Part shown: in pieces, positions 53,286 through 61,396 of the stretch
How the letters are laid out: each line of letters opens with the position of its first letter
Position numbering within the stretch: the stretch's first letter is position 1
Assembly: GCA_963763205.1 (NCBI GenBank)
Contig: CAVXNQ010000002.1
Coordinates: 186,001 to 250,000, forward strand
Origin: DDH964 sp963763205
GTDB taxonomy: Bacteria; Desulfobacterota; Desulfuromonadia; Desulfuromonadales; DDH964
Reading direction: 5' to 3'
Length of the DNA: 64,000 bases
Made by a program: the position numbers and the translations under genes
The notes under the pieces: model-generated
Seen by the model: the letters and a program-made list of their open reading frames with translations, nothing else
Told to the model about the DNA's origin: nothing
Databases searched by the model: none

Positions 53286-54736
53286 AGATTCTGCTGGTCG
53301 CCCCGGAAGTCGCGCCGCTGGCCAAGACCGGCGGCCTCGCCGACGTCGCCGGCGCCCTCCCCCGGGAGCTGCGCCGCCTCGGCCATGATGTGCGGGTCAT
53401 CCTCCCCTACTACCGCGTCGCCCGCGAAAAGCATTTTCCCCTCACTGCCACGAGCTGGCCGGTGCAGGCGGTGGTCGGCGGCACCCTGCACCGCGGCCTG
53501 GTGCGGGAGACACTCCTCGACGGGGTTCCGGTCTACCTGGTGGAGCACGACGCCTATTTCGACCGCCCCGAGCTCTACGGCACCGCCGATGGCGACTACC
53601 CGGACAACGCCGAGCGCTTCGGCTTCTTCTGCCGGGCGGTCCTCGACTTCCTCCGCCACGGTCCTTTCCGACCGCAGGTGCTGCATCTCAACGATTGGCA
53701 GACCGGCCTGATCCCGGTGCTGCTGCGCAGTGAGCTCGCCGCCGATCCCTTCTATGCCGCCATCGGCACCCTGCTGACCATCCACAACCTCGGCTACCAG
53801 GGGCTCTTTCCCGCCGCGGCCCTGACCACCCTCGGGCTCTCCGCTGAGCTCTTCACCATCGACGGCCTCGAATACTACGGCCAGATCTCGCTGCTCAAGG
53901 GCGGGGTGCTCTGCGCCGATGTGCTGACCACCGTCTCCCCCACCTACTGCCGCGAGATCCAGCGGCCGGAACTGGGACACGGCTTCGACGGCATCCTGCG
54001 CAGCCGGCGCCGGGATCTCTACGGGGTGCTCAACGGCCTCGACAGCGAACAGTGGGATCCGCTTACCGACGCGGCGCTCCCCGCCTGCTACAGCACCGCC
54101 AACCTGCGCGGCAAGCTGCGCTGCAAGCGCGCCCTGCAGCAGGAACTCGGATTGGAGATCGACCCCGGGCGGCCGCTGGTAGCCATGGTCACCCGCCTCG
54201 ACCCGCAAAAAGGGCTTGACCTGGTTGCGGCGGCGTGGGAGAAACTCCTCGCCCGGCCGCTGCAATTGGTGCTGCTCGGCAGCGGCGAACGCGGGCTGAT
54301 GGAACGCTTCGCCGCCCGCGGCGCGGCGAGCGGGGGCCAGGCAGCGGTCCGGCTGAGCTTCGACGACGCGCTGGCGCGGCGCATCTACGCCGGTTCCGAC
54401 CTGTTTTTGATGCCGAGCCGTTACGAGCCCTGCGGCCTCGGTCAGCTGATCGCCCTGCGTTACGGCAGCGTGCCGCTGGTGCGCCGCACCGGCGGCCTCG
54501 CGGACACGGTCAGCGACATCGACCGCGATCCCCGCGGCGGCAACGGCTTCAGCTTCGGCAAGCTGAGCGAGGCCGCCCTGCTCGCCGCCCTGGACCGGGC
54601 GCTGACGCACTTTGCCGAGCGCCGCGGCTGGCTGACCCTGGTCCGGCGGGGGATGCGCGCCGACCTCTCCTGGGGTCGCTCGGCGCAGCAGTATCTGGAA
54701 CTTTACGCCAAAGCCGAGGGACTGCATGGCGGATGA
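53282..54736 (+). CDS. glgA: Glycogen synthase
   Basis: GT5 starch/glycogen synthase adding ADP-glucose to alpha-1,4-glucan. 484 residues, standard length. The ADP-glucose lysine is K15 in AKTGGLADVAGALP; further blocks YGTADGDYPDNAERFGFF, LHLNDWQTGLIP, TIHNLGYQG, TTVSPTYCREI, YGVLNGLDSEQWDP, VTRLDPQKGLDLV, and the C-terminal FLMPSRYEPCGLGQL with the catalytic Glu and GGLADTVSD. ATG overlaps the GH13 stop. Its last codons overlap the next small gene by 11 bases. No glgB, glgC or glgP is within the window, so the cluster is partial or unusual. Confidence 0.97.
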   Translation: MKILLVAPEVAPLAKTGGLADVAGALPRELRRLGHDVRVILPYYRVAREKHFPLTATSWPVQAVVGGTLHRGLVRETLLDGVPVYLVEHDAYFDRPELYGTADGDYPDNAERFGFFCRAVLDFLRHGPFRPQVLHLNDWQTGLIPVLLRSELAADPFYAAIGTLLTIHNLGYQGLFPAAALTTLGLSAELFTIDGLEYYGQISLLKGGVLCADVLTTVSPTYCREIQRPELGHGFDGILRSRRRDLYGVLNGLDSEQWDPLTDAALPACYSTANLRGKLRCKRALQQELGLEIDPGRPLVAMVTRLDPQKGLDLVAAAWEKLLARPLQLVLLGSGERGLMERFAARGAASGGQAAVRLSFDDALARRIYAGSDLFLMPSRYEPCGLGQLIALRYGSVPLVRRTGGLADTVSDIDRDPRGGNGFSFGKLSEAALLAALDRALTHFAERRGWLTLVRRGMRADLSWGRSAQQYLELYAKAEGLHGG

Positions 54737-54947
54737 AGCGGGGAAGGCTCCCCAGACCAAGGAGGAAGCGCAGGCAAGCGACGCTGCCACGACCAGCCGG
54801 TTTCCGGAACTGGACGAGCTGCAACGGGAGATCGAACGCCGAATCCGGGACAACCGGCGCTTTCTCGACGGTTTCATGAATGACGATTTCATCGCCGAAG
54901 AAGAGTCAGGGGACGAACCGGAGGACGAGGACTTCGAGGAGCTGTAG
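54726..54947 (+). CDS. Small acidic protein coupled to glgA
   Basis: 73 residues, starting at ATG 54726 inside the end of glgA (11-base overlap), in another frame. Composition: Glu/Asp-rich with a central amphipathic helix (FPELDELQREIERRIRDNRRFLDGFMNDDF) and an acidic C-terminus EDEDFEEL. No known domain. Overlap and ordered helix pattern support a real, coupled gene, perhaps a regulator or adaptor of the glucan enzymes; function unknown. Confidence 0.65.
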   Translation: MADEAGKAPQTKEEAQASDAATTSRFPELDELQREIERRIRDNRRFLDGFMNDDFIAEEESGDEPEDEDFEEL

Positions 54948-54986
54948 CGGAGGCGGGCGGCGGCGGGGGGCCGCGCAGGGGACGGG

Positions 54987-55283
54987 TTATTCCTTGGCGA
55001 GCTGGTCGAGGTACTCCTGCCACTCCACCGGCAGCAGGTGCTGCTTCCTGCTGTTGCACTCCTTGCAGGCCGGCACGCAGTTGCCACGGGTGCTGCGTCC
55101 ACCGCGCACCAGGGGAACGACGTGGTCAAGGGTCAGCTCCCGCGGCGCCACCCGACGGCCGCAGTAGTGGCAGACCCCCGTGGCGATGCGGTTTTTCCAC
55201 CACTGGCTGTTGCGCAATTCGCGGGCCTTGTTCCGTTCGCGGCGCAGCTGCTCCTCGCCGACGCCACCTCCCCAGTCATCCAT
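54987..55283 (-). CDS. HNH-family endonuclease-like protein
   Basis: 98 residues, ATG 55283 (GGAGCCC upstream). The zinc-binding HNH fold is clear: CHYCGRRVAPRELTLDHVVPLVRGGRST, then NCVPACKECNSRKQHLLPVEW, with Cys pairs C-x2-C, the LDHVVP His and the NCVPAC asparagine. Small stand-alone HNH proteins of this type occur widely in Desulfuromonadales chromosomes; some are nicking enzymes, others have unknown roles. It is convergent with the small glgA-linked gene. No methylase or phage gene is nearby. Confidence 0.92.
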   Translation of the reverse strand: MDDWGGGVGEEQLRRERNKARELRNSQWWKNRIATGVCHYCGRRVAPRELTLDHVVPLVRGGRSTRGNCVPACKECNSRKQHLLPVEWQEYLDQLAKE

Positions 55284-55531
55284 CACGGGCTCCTTTCCGG
55301 TTGCGGGTCGATTCTAACCGAGGGACGCCTGGGGAACAAGCCTGGCCTTGCGTGCTCCTCCGGGCCGGCGCTGCGACAAAGGGGAGACCCGCCGCTTATT
55401 ATGGCGAAAACAGCCCTTTCGGGCTCCGGACCAACCCTCTGCCAGAGGACACCCGGGCCTGCTCTCCGATGCCTGTCTTCCGCCTGGGGATCAATGCCCG
55501 GGAGATTTCCTCCGCCTGCAGCCACTGGGGC
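55284..55531. other. GC-rich gene-free stretch with several stem-loops
   Basis: Upstream of the HNH gene. It contains AGCCC-TTTC-GGGCT at about 55411-55424 and other short stems but no open frame with a ribosome site. I compared it by eye with 6S RNA, SRP RNA, RNase P RNA and cobalamin riboswitch cores and found no match; a structured RNA cannot be excluded. Confidence 0.4.
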
Positions 55532-55573
55532 AAAAAAATAGCCCCCACCCTTGTCGCAACAAGAGTGAGGGCT
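55532..55573 (-). terminator. Rho-independent terminator after the Cys-rich gene
   Basis: Minus strand stem AGCCCTCACTCTTGT pairing with ACAAGGGTGGGGGCT (two G-U type pairs), 4-base loop, then TATTTTTTTG. It lies 155 bases beyond the stop at 55728. Confidence 0.8.
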
Positions 55574-55727
55574 CCCCCCTCCAAGCAATTCCATGGAACC
55601 TGCAGTTTACATCGAGGCGACAACCCCTCCTGACTGCCGCCTCCCCCATCCAGTGTTGAGCTTTGCCCGGGTAAAACGGCCCGCTTCAGCCGTTGACCTC
55701 TCTTGCTGCCGTGCCTTCCCCTGTCCC

Positions 55728-55946
55728 CTAAAGAATCTGGGTGAACGGCCTCGGAACCGGTTCGCCGCAAGGCATGATGTCATCGTGGAGCCCGGCGCCG
55801 GCTTGGCGATAGGACTTCCACCGTTCGCAGATGCTGACCAGGTCGCCGCCACAGTAAGCGGCGAACAGCCCCTGCCAGGCCGGACCCTGTTTGTGGCCGT
55901 ATTTGTGATAAAACCCGCATTGCTGGAGAAATTCACATCTGGCCAT
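55728..55946 (-). CDS. Small Cys-containing protein (72 aa)
   Basis: ATG 55946 with GGGGGGACAGGC upstream. Sequence starts MARCEFLQQCGFYHKYG and contains AAYCGGDLVSICERWKSYR, so four cysteines in two pairs spaced C-x5-C and C-x7-C, plus one near the end (MPCGEPVP). This C-x-FL-x2-C-x-F pattern followed by CxGD..C..R is one I have seen in short conserved proteins of Geobacter and relatives, of unknown function; metal or Fe-S binding is possible. It has its own terminator. The neighbouring 55947-56101 stretch has no gene. Confidence 0.72.
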   Translation of the reverse strand: MARCEFLQQCGFYHKYGHKQGPAWQGLFAAYCGGDLVSICERWKSYRQAGAGLHDDIMPCGEPVPRPFTQIL

Positions 55947-56101
55947 GCCTGTCCCCCCGGCACATCCGGCCCCAAGGGTCCGGATGGTTGCTTAGTGGCC
56001 GCGGATGACCACCTCGGCAACCACTTTAGCGGGCGCCTCTGATAAATTTCTCACGGGAGCGGAAAAGAAGAGCTTTTTTTTCGAAAAAAATTTCCGGCGG
56101 G

Positions 56102-58768
56102 TCAGGAGGGCGGATTGAATCCCTTGAGGATGACGGGAAAGGTGGCGAGAATCTGCTCGATCTCCTGGTGGGAATAGTCTTCCCGACGCAGGTTTTCAGC
56201 GTAGCCCTGAATCACCTGGCGGGCCTTGATCGGATTGTTGCTGCGCAGGTGACAGCGGCACAGGGTCCTGATCAACGGGTCGTTGATGCGGTCGATGCGC
56301 AGGGCCTGGACCAGGACCTCTTCGGCCGTTTCGGTCTGCCCCGCCGTCATGAGCAGCTCGGCCCAGGCCTGCATGCCGACAACGTACAGCAGGTCGAGTT
56401 CCTCGCGGTAGTCGGCGGCATGGTCGCGGGCACTGGCACCGGGCATGAAGGGCCCCTTCCACAAGGCGTGGGCGCGGGCAAAGGCATTGCCCGCCTGCCA
56501 CGGCTCCCGGCGCCGGACCAAGTCGAGGCCGAGGCGGATCAGGCCGGCAAAGACATGGGCATCGACCCGGACATTGTCGAGGCTAAGGATCCCCTTCTGC
56601 AGCTTCAGGTAGTCCCGGGTCGCCTGGGGGGCCAGGGCCGTATCGAGGGTCTTGCGCAACCGCAGCAACAGGGAATCAAAACTGGAACGGGCCTTCTCGG
56701 CGGGGCTGTCGGGCCAGAAGTCGAGCTGCACCTCCTCCTGGCTGAGCCTCATTTCCGGCACTGCGACCAACAGGGCCAGCAGTTCCCGCTGCGCCGGGGA
56801 GAGATCCTCGGCGCGAACCACCGGGCGGCCATGGGCCTGGATGCCGACTCCGCCGAGGGTTTGTACCTCGAGCAGCGGCAGGGGTGTTTCGCCGTCCCGC
56901 ACCACCAGCCCCAGGCTGGCCGCGAGGGGCCGGGCGGCAGGGACCAGGCCCAGATCCACCGCGGCATCGAGCAGGCGCCTGCGGATCTCGGGCGGAGAGC
57001 AGCGCAGGGCCAGCCCGTCATCGCGGGAGAGGGGCATCAGCCATTGGCCGAGAGCCTCGCCGATTTCGCCCCCCTCTTCGAGGTCGCAGGCCAGTAGAAC
57101 GCCGCAGACGGCCGTCGCCAGCCAGGAATTGCCGAGTTCCGCAGCGGCGGCCAGCGCCGGAACCAGATCCTCCCGGGGGTCGCCGGCGCCGAGCAACAGC
57201 CCGACTGCCCCGAGGAGCATGCCGCACCAGGCCCGGTCGAAGGGGTCGCGGCAGGCGCCGAGCAGCGGCCGCGCTGCCGCCAGCAGGGCGCCCGCCTCCT
57301 CCGGTTCGCCGGTGCGCAGTGCAGCCAGCGCGCCGAGCGCCAGGAAACGATGCCGGAATGCTGCGGGAGCCGCGCCGAGCCAGTGGCGATAGCCTTCCGC
57401 CCCCTGTCCGGAATGGCGGCCGAGCACACTGGAGACCACCTCGTGCAGGCCCAGTTCCGAGCGCAGCAGGGAACGCTCCAGCAATTGCAGATCGAACTTG
57501 GCCTCCAGCCGTGCCAGCAGCCGCTGCCGGTTGACGTCGTCGCCCTGCAGCAGCAGGGCGTAGAGTTGCAGGAGCCGCAGCAGGACCCGCTCCCAGACAC
57601 TGATCTGGGGACTCTGCAGCAGCGGATCGGCCCGCTCCAGCAGCCGCAACAACCCCTTCAGGTCGCCGCGGCGCAGCGCCTGGTAGCCGTGGCAGAAATA
57701 AGCCGGGGCACCGAAACTCGTCAGGTCCTGCTGTTCCAACAGGGTCAGGGCCAGCTCCTGGTAACGGGTCACCTGCCGATCGTCCTCGCCGTGAAAAATC
57801 CCGGCCAGGGCCAGGCACTGGGCGACGTGAACTTGCGCATAGCTGCACAGCTTGGGAAGCTCGGCGGCGGCCAACGCCTCCGCCCGCTCCGCCAGCGATG
57901 CCCGTTGCGCCGGCTCGCCGGGGAAAAGGGCCTGCACCAGCAGCAGCTGGGCGACGGCGAGGAGCTCCCCGCGGCGCTCCCCGCCAGCCATAAAGCCCTT
58001 CCGTGCTGATTCCAGAGCACCCGGAAAGTCCCCTTTCAGGGTATGGAAACGTACCAAGCCGGAAAAGAGCGCCAGCCACGGCAGCTGCTGCAGCAGGTTC
58101 TCCGGCATCCGGACCAGCAGCGGGGCGAGGTGCCCCAGGCGGTTGAGGGCGAACAGGGTCATCCCTTCCGATTCGAACAGTTGTTCGGGATCGGCGGGGT
58201 CCTCTTCAGCCAGGGAGTTGATTGGGGGTTCGGGGCGGCGGTCGTCGGCCTGTGCGGCCGATGCCAAAAGGTGCAGTAAGCGGAACTCGGGGTGGGAGAG
58301 CGGGACCCTTTCCGCGCCGGCCCAGACCTCTCCGCAGACGGTGTCGATGCGCAGGTCGTGCAGGCGGAGGGCGGCGGGGTCAGCTTCCTCCTCGCTGTGC
58401 CGACGCAGGACCGCCCGTAGCCGGGCGATCAGCACACGCGGGCTGAAGGGCTTGACCATGTAGTCGTCCGCACCCATTTCCAGACCGCGGATGACGTCGG
58501 CCTCCTCGCCGCGCCCGGTGAGCATGATGACCGGGATCGCGCGGGTCTTGGTTTCGGCCTTGAGGCGGCGGCAGACCTCCAGCCCGTCCATCGCCGGCAG
58601 CATCAGGTCGAGGACGACCAGGTCGGGAGCTTCGCGGCGGACCGCTTCCAGCCCTTCCTCGCCGCTGCCGGCAAAGCGGACGACGAAGCCCTCGCGGGCC
58701 AGGCTGGTGCGCAGCAATTTGCGCACCCCTTCGGCATCTTCGACAACCAGTATCCGCTCGCCCGCCAT
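56102..58768 (-). CDS. Chimeric regulator: receiver, truncated OmpR-type HTH, TPR array, SARP-type output
   Basis: 888 residues. 1-120: receiver with D11, D54 (LVVLDLMLPAMDG) and K in YMVKPFS. 121-168: beginning of an OmpR-type winged helix (LRLHDLRIDTVCGEVWAGAERVPLSHPEFRLLHLLAS) that stops before the recognition helix. ~200-640: helical repeats resembling the MalT-type TPR region (LLVRMPENLLQQLPWLALFSGLVRFHTLKGDFPGALESAR). ~645-888: a SARP/BTAD-like part, LEVQTLGGVGIQAHGRPVV with LSPAQRELLALLVAVPEMRLSQEEVQLDFWPD, then helical BTAD. ATG 58768 gives MAGERILVVEDAEG. So phospho-signal input with a SARP output. No kinase adjacent. Targets unknown. Confidence 0.9.
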   Translation of the reverse strand: MAGERILVVEDAEGVRKLLRTSLAREGFVVRFAGSGEEGLEAVRREAPDLVVLDLMLPAMDGLEVCRRLKAETKTRAIPVIMLTGRGEEADVIRGLEMGADDYMVKPFSPRVLIARLRAVLRRHSEEEADPAALRLHDLRIDTVCGEVWAGAERVPLSHPEFRLLHLLASAAQADDRRPEPPINSLAEEDPADPEQLFESEGMTLFALNRLGHLAPLLVRMPENLLQQLPWLALFSGLVRFHTLKGDFPGALESARKGFMAGGERRGELLAVAQLLLVQALFPGEPAQRASLAERAEALAAAELPKLCSYAQVHVAQCLALAGIFHGEDDRQVTRYQELALTLLEQQDLTSFGAPAYFCHGYQALRRGDLKGLLRLLERADPLLQSPQISVWERVLLRLLQLYALLLQGDDVNRQRLLARLEAKFDLQLLERSLLRSELGLHEVVSSVLGRHSGQGAEGYRHWLGAAPAAFRHRFLALGALAALRTGEPEEAGALLAAARPLLGACRDPFDRAWCGMLLGAVGLLLGAGDPREDLVPALAAAAELGNSWLATAVCGVLLACDLEEGGEIGEALGQWLMPLSRDDGLALRCSPPEIRRRLLDAAVDLGLVPAARPLAASLGLVVRDGETPLPLLEVQTLGGVGIQAHGRPVVRAEDLSPAQRELLALLVAVPEMRLSQEEVQLDFWPDSPAEKARSSFDSLLLRLRKTLDTALAPQATRDYLKLQKGILSLDNVRVDAHVFAGLIRLGLDLVRRREPWQAGNAFARAHALWKGPFMPGASARDHAADYREELDLLYVVGMQAWAELLMTAGQTETAEEVLVQALRIDRINDPLIRTLCRCHLRSNNPIKARQVIQGYAENLRREDYSHQEIEQILATFPVILKGFNPPS

Positions 58769-58826
58769 GCCTGTCCGTTTCGCCTTCCTCCGCCGCCGGC
58801 AGCGAGGCCGGTGCCGGATGTTGCTG

Positions 58827-59627
58827 TTAGCCTTTTTGCAGACCGATGAAGCCGAGCTGCCGTCCGGTCTGGCCGTTGTCCCGACGGTAGGAAAAGAACA
58901 GCTCGCGATGGCAGCAGGTGCACTCATCGGCGGCCGTCACCTGCGCCGGAGCCAGGCCGGCCGCCTCAAGCTGCAGCCGGCAGCTCTGCCGCAGATCGAG
59001 CAGCCACTTGCCAAGCGCCACCTCCCTGGCGATCGCTTCCCAATGGCCGCTGCCGCCGCGAAAGGCCTCGCGCACCGGGCGGTCGACCTCATAGCGATGG
59101 GCACCGATACCCGGCCCGATGGCCGCCAGCAGGTTCTCCGGCCGGCAGCCGAAGATATTGCCCATGGCGGTGACGGTGCGACCGATGATCCCGTCGGCGG
59201 CCCCCCGCCAACCGGCGTGCAGCGCCGCCACCACCTGCAGGGTCGGATCATAGAGAAGCACCGGGAAGCAGTCGGCCACCAGGATGCCGATCAGGATTCC
59301 CGGCTGGTCGGTGACGATGGCATCGCACTCGATATCGCGAAAATGAGCGAGATCGGGATTGGGCTGATCGATGACCAGGATATCGGTGCCATGGACCTGC
59401 TTGACGGTGAGCAGCATGTGCGGCTGCAACTCGAAAGCGCGGGCCAGGGTCGAGCGGTTCCCCTCGACGTTGGAGAGGAGATCATCGGTATTGTAGCCGA
59501 GGTTCAGCGAATTGTAGGGGGGACGGCTGACGCCGCCGTTGCGGGTGGTGAAGCCGGCATGAACCGGATATTGAGCGGTCCAGTCCGGTTGCAGGTAGTT
59601 GATCTTTCCCTGGCGGGCGAGTTTCAT
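58827..59627 (-). CDS. pgeF: YfiH/PgeF-family multicopper-like purine nucleoside enzyme
   Basis: DUF152/laccase-domain protein, 266 residues; members cleave or deaminate purine nucleosides using zinc, and were earlier called polyphenol oxidases; PgeF also edits peptidoglycan precursors. Active-site blocks: VKQVHGTDILV, GILVADCFPVLLYD, AALHAGWRGAADGI, CTCCHRELFFSYRRDNGQTGRQLGFIGL. N-terminal HAGFTTRNGGVSRPPYNSLNLGYNTDD is the family opening. It follows rluD by 14 bases, the order rluD-yfiH seen in many bacteria, giving strong support by context. Confidence 0.96.
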   Translation of the reverse strand: MKLARQGKINYLQPDWTAQYPVHAGFTTRNGGVSRPPYNSLNLGYNTDDLLSNVEGNRSTLARAFELQPHMLLTVKQVHGTDILVIDQPNPDLAHFRDIECDAIVTDQPGILIGILVADCFPVLLYDPTLQVVAALHAGWRGAADGIIGRTVTAMGNIFGCRPENLLAAIGPGIGAHRYEVDRPVREAFRGGSGHWEAIAREVALGKWLLDLRQSCRLQLEAAGLAPAQVTAADECTCCHRELFFSYRRDNGQTGRQLGFIGLQKG

Positions 59628-59641
59628 CGTGAAAACTCCGT

Positions 59642-60637
59642 CTAAACGGGCGGCGCTGCGGCGGGCGCAGCATCCCGGTACTTGGCTTGGAGGTAGGTGA
59701 GGATGCCGGAGAGTTCCTCCGGCAGGGGGCTTTCGAACTCCATGTAGGTCCCGGTGGCGGGATGCACGAAACCGAGCAACCGGGCGTGCAGAAACTGGCG
59801 TTGAAGCCCGGCCAGCAGCTTCTGCAGCTGCGCGTCGCCGAGGCTCCGGCTGCGCCCCGAGCGGCCGTAGACCGGATCGCCGACCACCGGCAGGCCGAGC
59901 TCCGAGAGGTGCACCCGGATCTGGTGGGTACGGCCGGTTTCCAGCCGCAGCTCGAGCAGGGCCAGGCGTTCGGCCGGGAAGCGCTCCCTGACCTGCCAGT
60001 GGGTCACCGCGCGGCGGCCGCTGCGGGAGCGGCTGCTCATCTTCTTGCGTTCAGTCGGATGGCGGCCGATGGCCTGGTCGATGGTGCCGCGATCCGCCGC
60101 CGGCAGGCCGTGGACCAGGGCCAGGTAGCGGCGGCTGATGCTGTGCAGCTTGAACTGCCGCGCCAGGCCGTTGTGGGTGGCGTCGTCCTTGGTGGCGACC
60201 AGCACCCCCGAGGTCTCCTTGTCGAGGCGATGGACGATGCCGGGACGCAGGCTGCCGCCGATGCCGGCAAGATCGTGACAGTGGTGCAGCAGGGCGTTGA
60301 CCAGGGTCCCCCCCTGGTGACCGGGGGCGGGGTGCACCACCAGACCGGCGGGCTTGTCGACTACAATCAGGTGCGCATCTTCGTAAAGGACGACCAGTGG
60401 GATCTTCTCGGGGAGCGCCGCAACCGGCTCCGGCTCCGGCAGGCTGACGCTGAGCTGCTCTCCGCCGCGCAGCTTCTGCGCGGCCTTGGCCGGGGCATCG
60501 GCAAGGAGCACCCGCCCCTCCTCGATCAGCCGCTTGAGTTGGGAACGGGTCAACTCCGGAAGGGCCTCGGCGAGAAACCGGTCGAGCCGCTCCGGAACCC
60601 GCCCGGGAGGAAAATCGACCACCCGTTGCTGTGACAT
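59642..60637 (-). CDS. rluD: RluD-family 23S rRNA pseudouridine synthase
   Basis: 331 residues. N-terminal S4 domain (RLDRFLAEALPELTRSQLKRLIEEGRVLL), then the synthase fold with the catalytic Asp in GIVHRLDKETSGVLV and the blocks YEDAHLIVVDKPAGLVVHPAPGH, RRYLALVHG, ETGRTHQIRVHL and VGDPVYG. RluD makes pseudouridines in helix 69 of 23S rRNA. Its ATG directly abuts the stop of the small gene at 60638, and pgeF follows. Confidence 0.96.
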   Translation of the reverse strand: MSQQRVVDFPPGRVPERLDRFLAEALPELTRSQLKRLIEEGRVLLADAPAKAAQKLRGGEQLSVSLPEPEPVAALPEKIPLVVLYEDAHLIVVDKPAGLVVHPAPGHQGGTLVNALLHHCHDLAGIGGSLRPGIVHRLDKETSGVLVATKDDATHNGLARQFKLHSISRRYLALVHGLPAADRGTIDQAIGRHPTERKKMSSRSRSGRRAVTHWQVRERFPAERLALLELRLETGRTHQIRVHLSELGLPVVGDPVYGRSGRSRSLGDAQLQKLLAGLQRQFLHARLLGFVHPATGTYMEFESPLPEELSGILTYLQAKYRDAAPAAAPPV

Positions 60638-60907
60638 CTACCAGATCGAACTTTCGATCTTGCCCGCCTGCCGGATCATGACGTCGACCACCGCCCGGTC
60701 GAAGAGATGGTCGCGGTTCTTCATGTCCGGCGAGACCCGGGTATGGAAATGGTCGCGACCTTCCTTGAGCTCCTCCGCCAGCAGGTCGAAGATATTGTCG
60801 TTCTTGATGCCGTCGCGGACCTTCTCCTGGTTGTACAGGGCAATGTCCGAAACGATCGCCCGCGCCAAGCGAAAGGCAAGATCCGGATTATCCACAAGCC
60901 TGGCCAT
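60638..60907 (-). CDS. Conserved small protein upstream of rluD
   Basis: 89 residues, ATG 60907 with GGAGG upstream. Mostly helical: NPDLAFRLARAIVSDIALYNQEKVRDGIKNDNIFDLLAEELKEG, then HFHTRVSPDMKNRDHLFDRAVVDVMIRQAGKI. No signal peptide, no cysteines. Its stop is adjacent to the rluD start, so it is first in a small protein-rluD-pgeF operon. Short proteins of this type with the Y-N-x4-V motif are found in Desulfuromonadales; no function known to me. Confidence 0.8.
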   Translation of the reverse strand: MARLVDNPDLAFRLARAIVSDIALYNQEKVRDGIKNDNIFDLLAEELKEGRDHFHTRVSPDMKNRDHLFDRAVVDVMIRQAGKIESSIW

Positions 60908-61155
60908 GCATCCTCCCTGTCTGAAGGTTGGCAGTCTGCAAAATAGCGGAGCGGCGGGCGGGCGGCCGCCCGGAGGAAGGTTCCCGGGGCCGGTTGTCGC
61001 CGGCGGGGGAGCCCCGGCCGGCGGGACCGTCTCAACGTCCCTGGAGGGGCCTGTTCTTTACCGGCCCGCAGCCCCGCAGCCAGTGCGCAGACTAGCGGAA
61101 ATCGGCCCTTCTGTCAATTCGTTGGACCGCTGGCACCGAACTGGCCGACCAGCCG

Positions 61156-61365
61156 CTAACGATCGCTGTGGCTGCCGCGAAAGTCGCTGGCAAACAGGCT
61201 GTTGCAGCGGTCTTCCAGCCAGGTGTCGACCAGGAAGGTCGGGATGCCGACCTGGCGGGCGGCCCGGTCGTGCCCGCTAGCGTTGCCGACCATCAGGCAT
61301 TCCTCCGGAGCCAGGCCGGGGGCGGGCCCGACAAAGGCCTTGACTTCGCTATCCCGCGCAGGTAG
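61156..61365 (-). pseudogene. 3' remnant of a HAD-family hydrolase gene
   Basis: The minus-strand frame ends ..LAPEECLMVGNASGHDRAARQVGIPTFLVDTWLEDRCNSLF.. SDFRGS, which reads as the last ~70 residues of a HAD hydrolase (motif IV region and C-terminal helix). The expected GND-x3-D is changed to GNASGHD, and upstream of about 61365 the similarity stops: that DNA is the promoter and start of the XRE-cupin gene on the other strand. I infer a truncated, inactive remnant. 60908-61155 has no gene. Confidence 0.6.
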
Positions 61366-61368
61366 TAA
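61340..61368 (+). promoter_or_regulatory. Sigma-70 promoter for the XRE-cupin gene
   Basis: TTGACT (61340-61345), 17-base spacer, TAGTAA (61363-61368), 28 bases before ATG 61397. Confidence 0.6.
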
Positions 61369-61374
61369 ATTGGT

Positions 61375-61385
61375 CAATAATATTG
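61375..61385. promoter_or_regulatory. Palindrome CAATA-A-TATTG at the transcription start
   Basis: An 11-base perfect palindrome 7 bases after the -10 box and 12 before the start codon, well placed for the XRE-cupin protein to repress its own gene. Short, hence uncertain. Confidence 0.4.
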
Positions 61386-61396
61386 GGGACGAAGCC

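Noticed and set aside
55284..55531. Possible 6S, SRP, RNase P RNA or cobalamin riboswitch
   Set aside because: A GCCACTG and some stem-loops suggested it, but the conserved cores do not match by eye; needs a covariance search.
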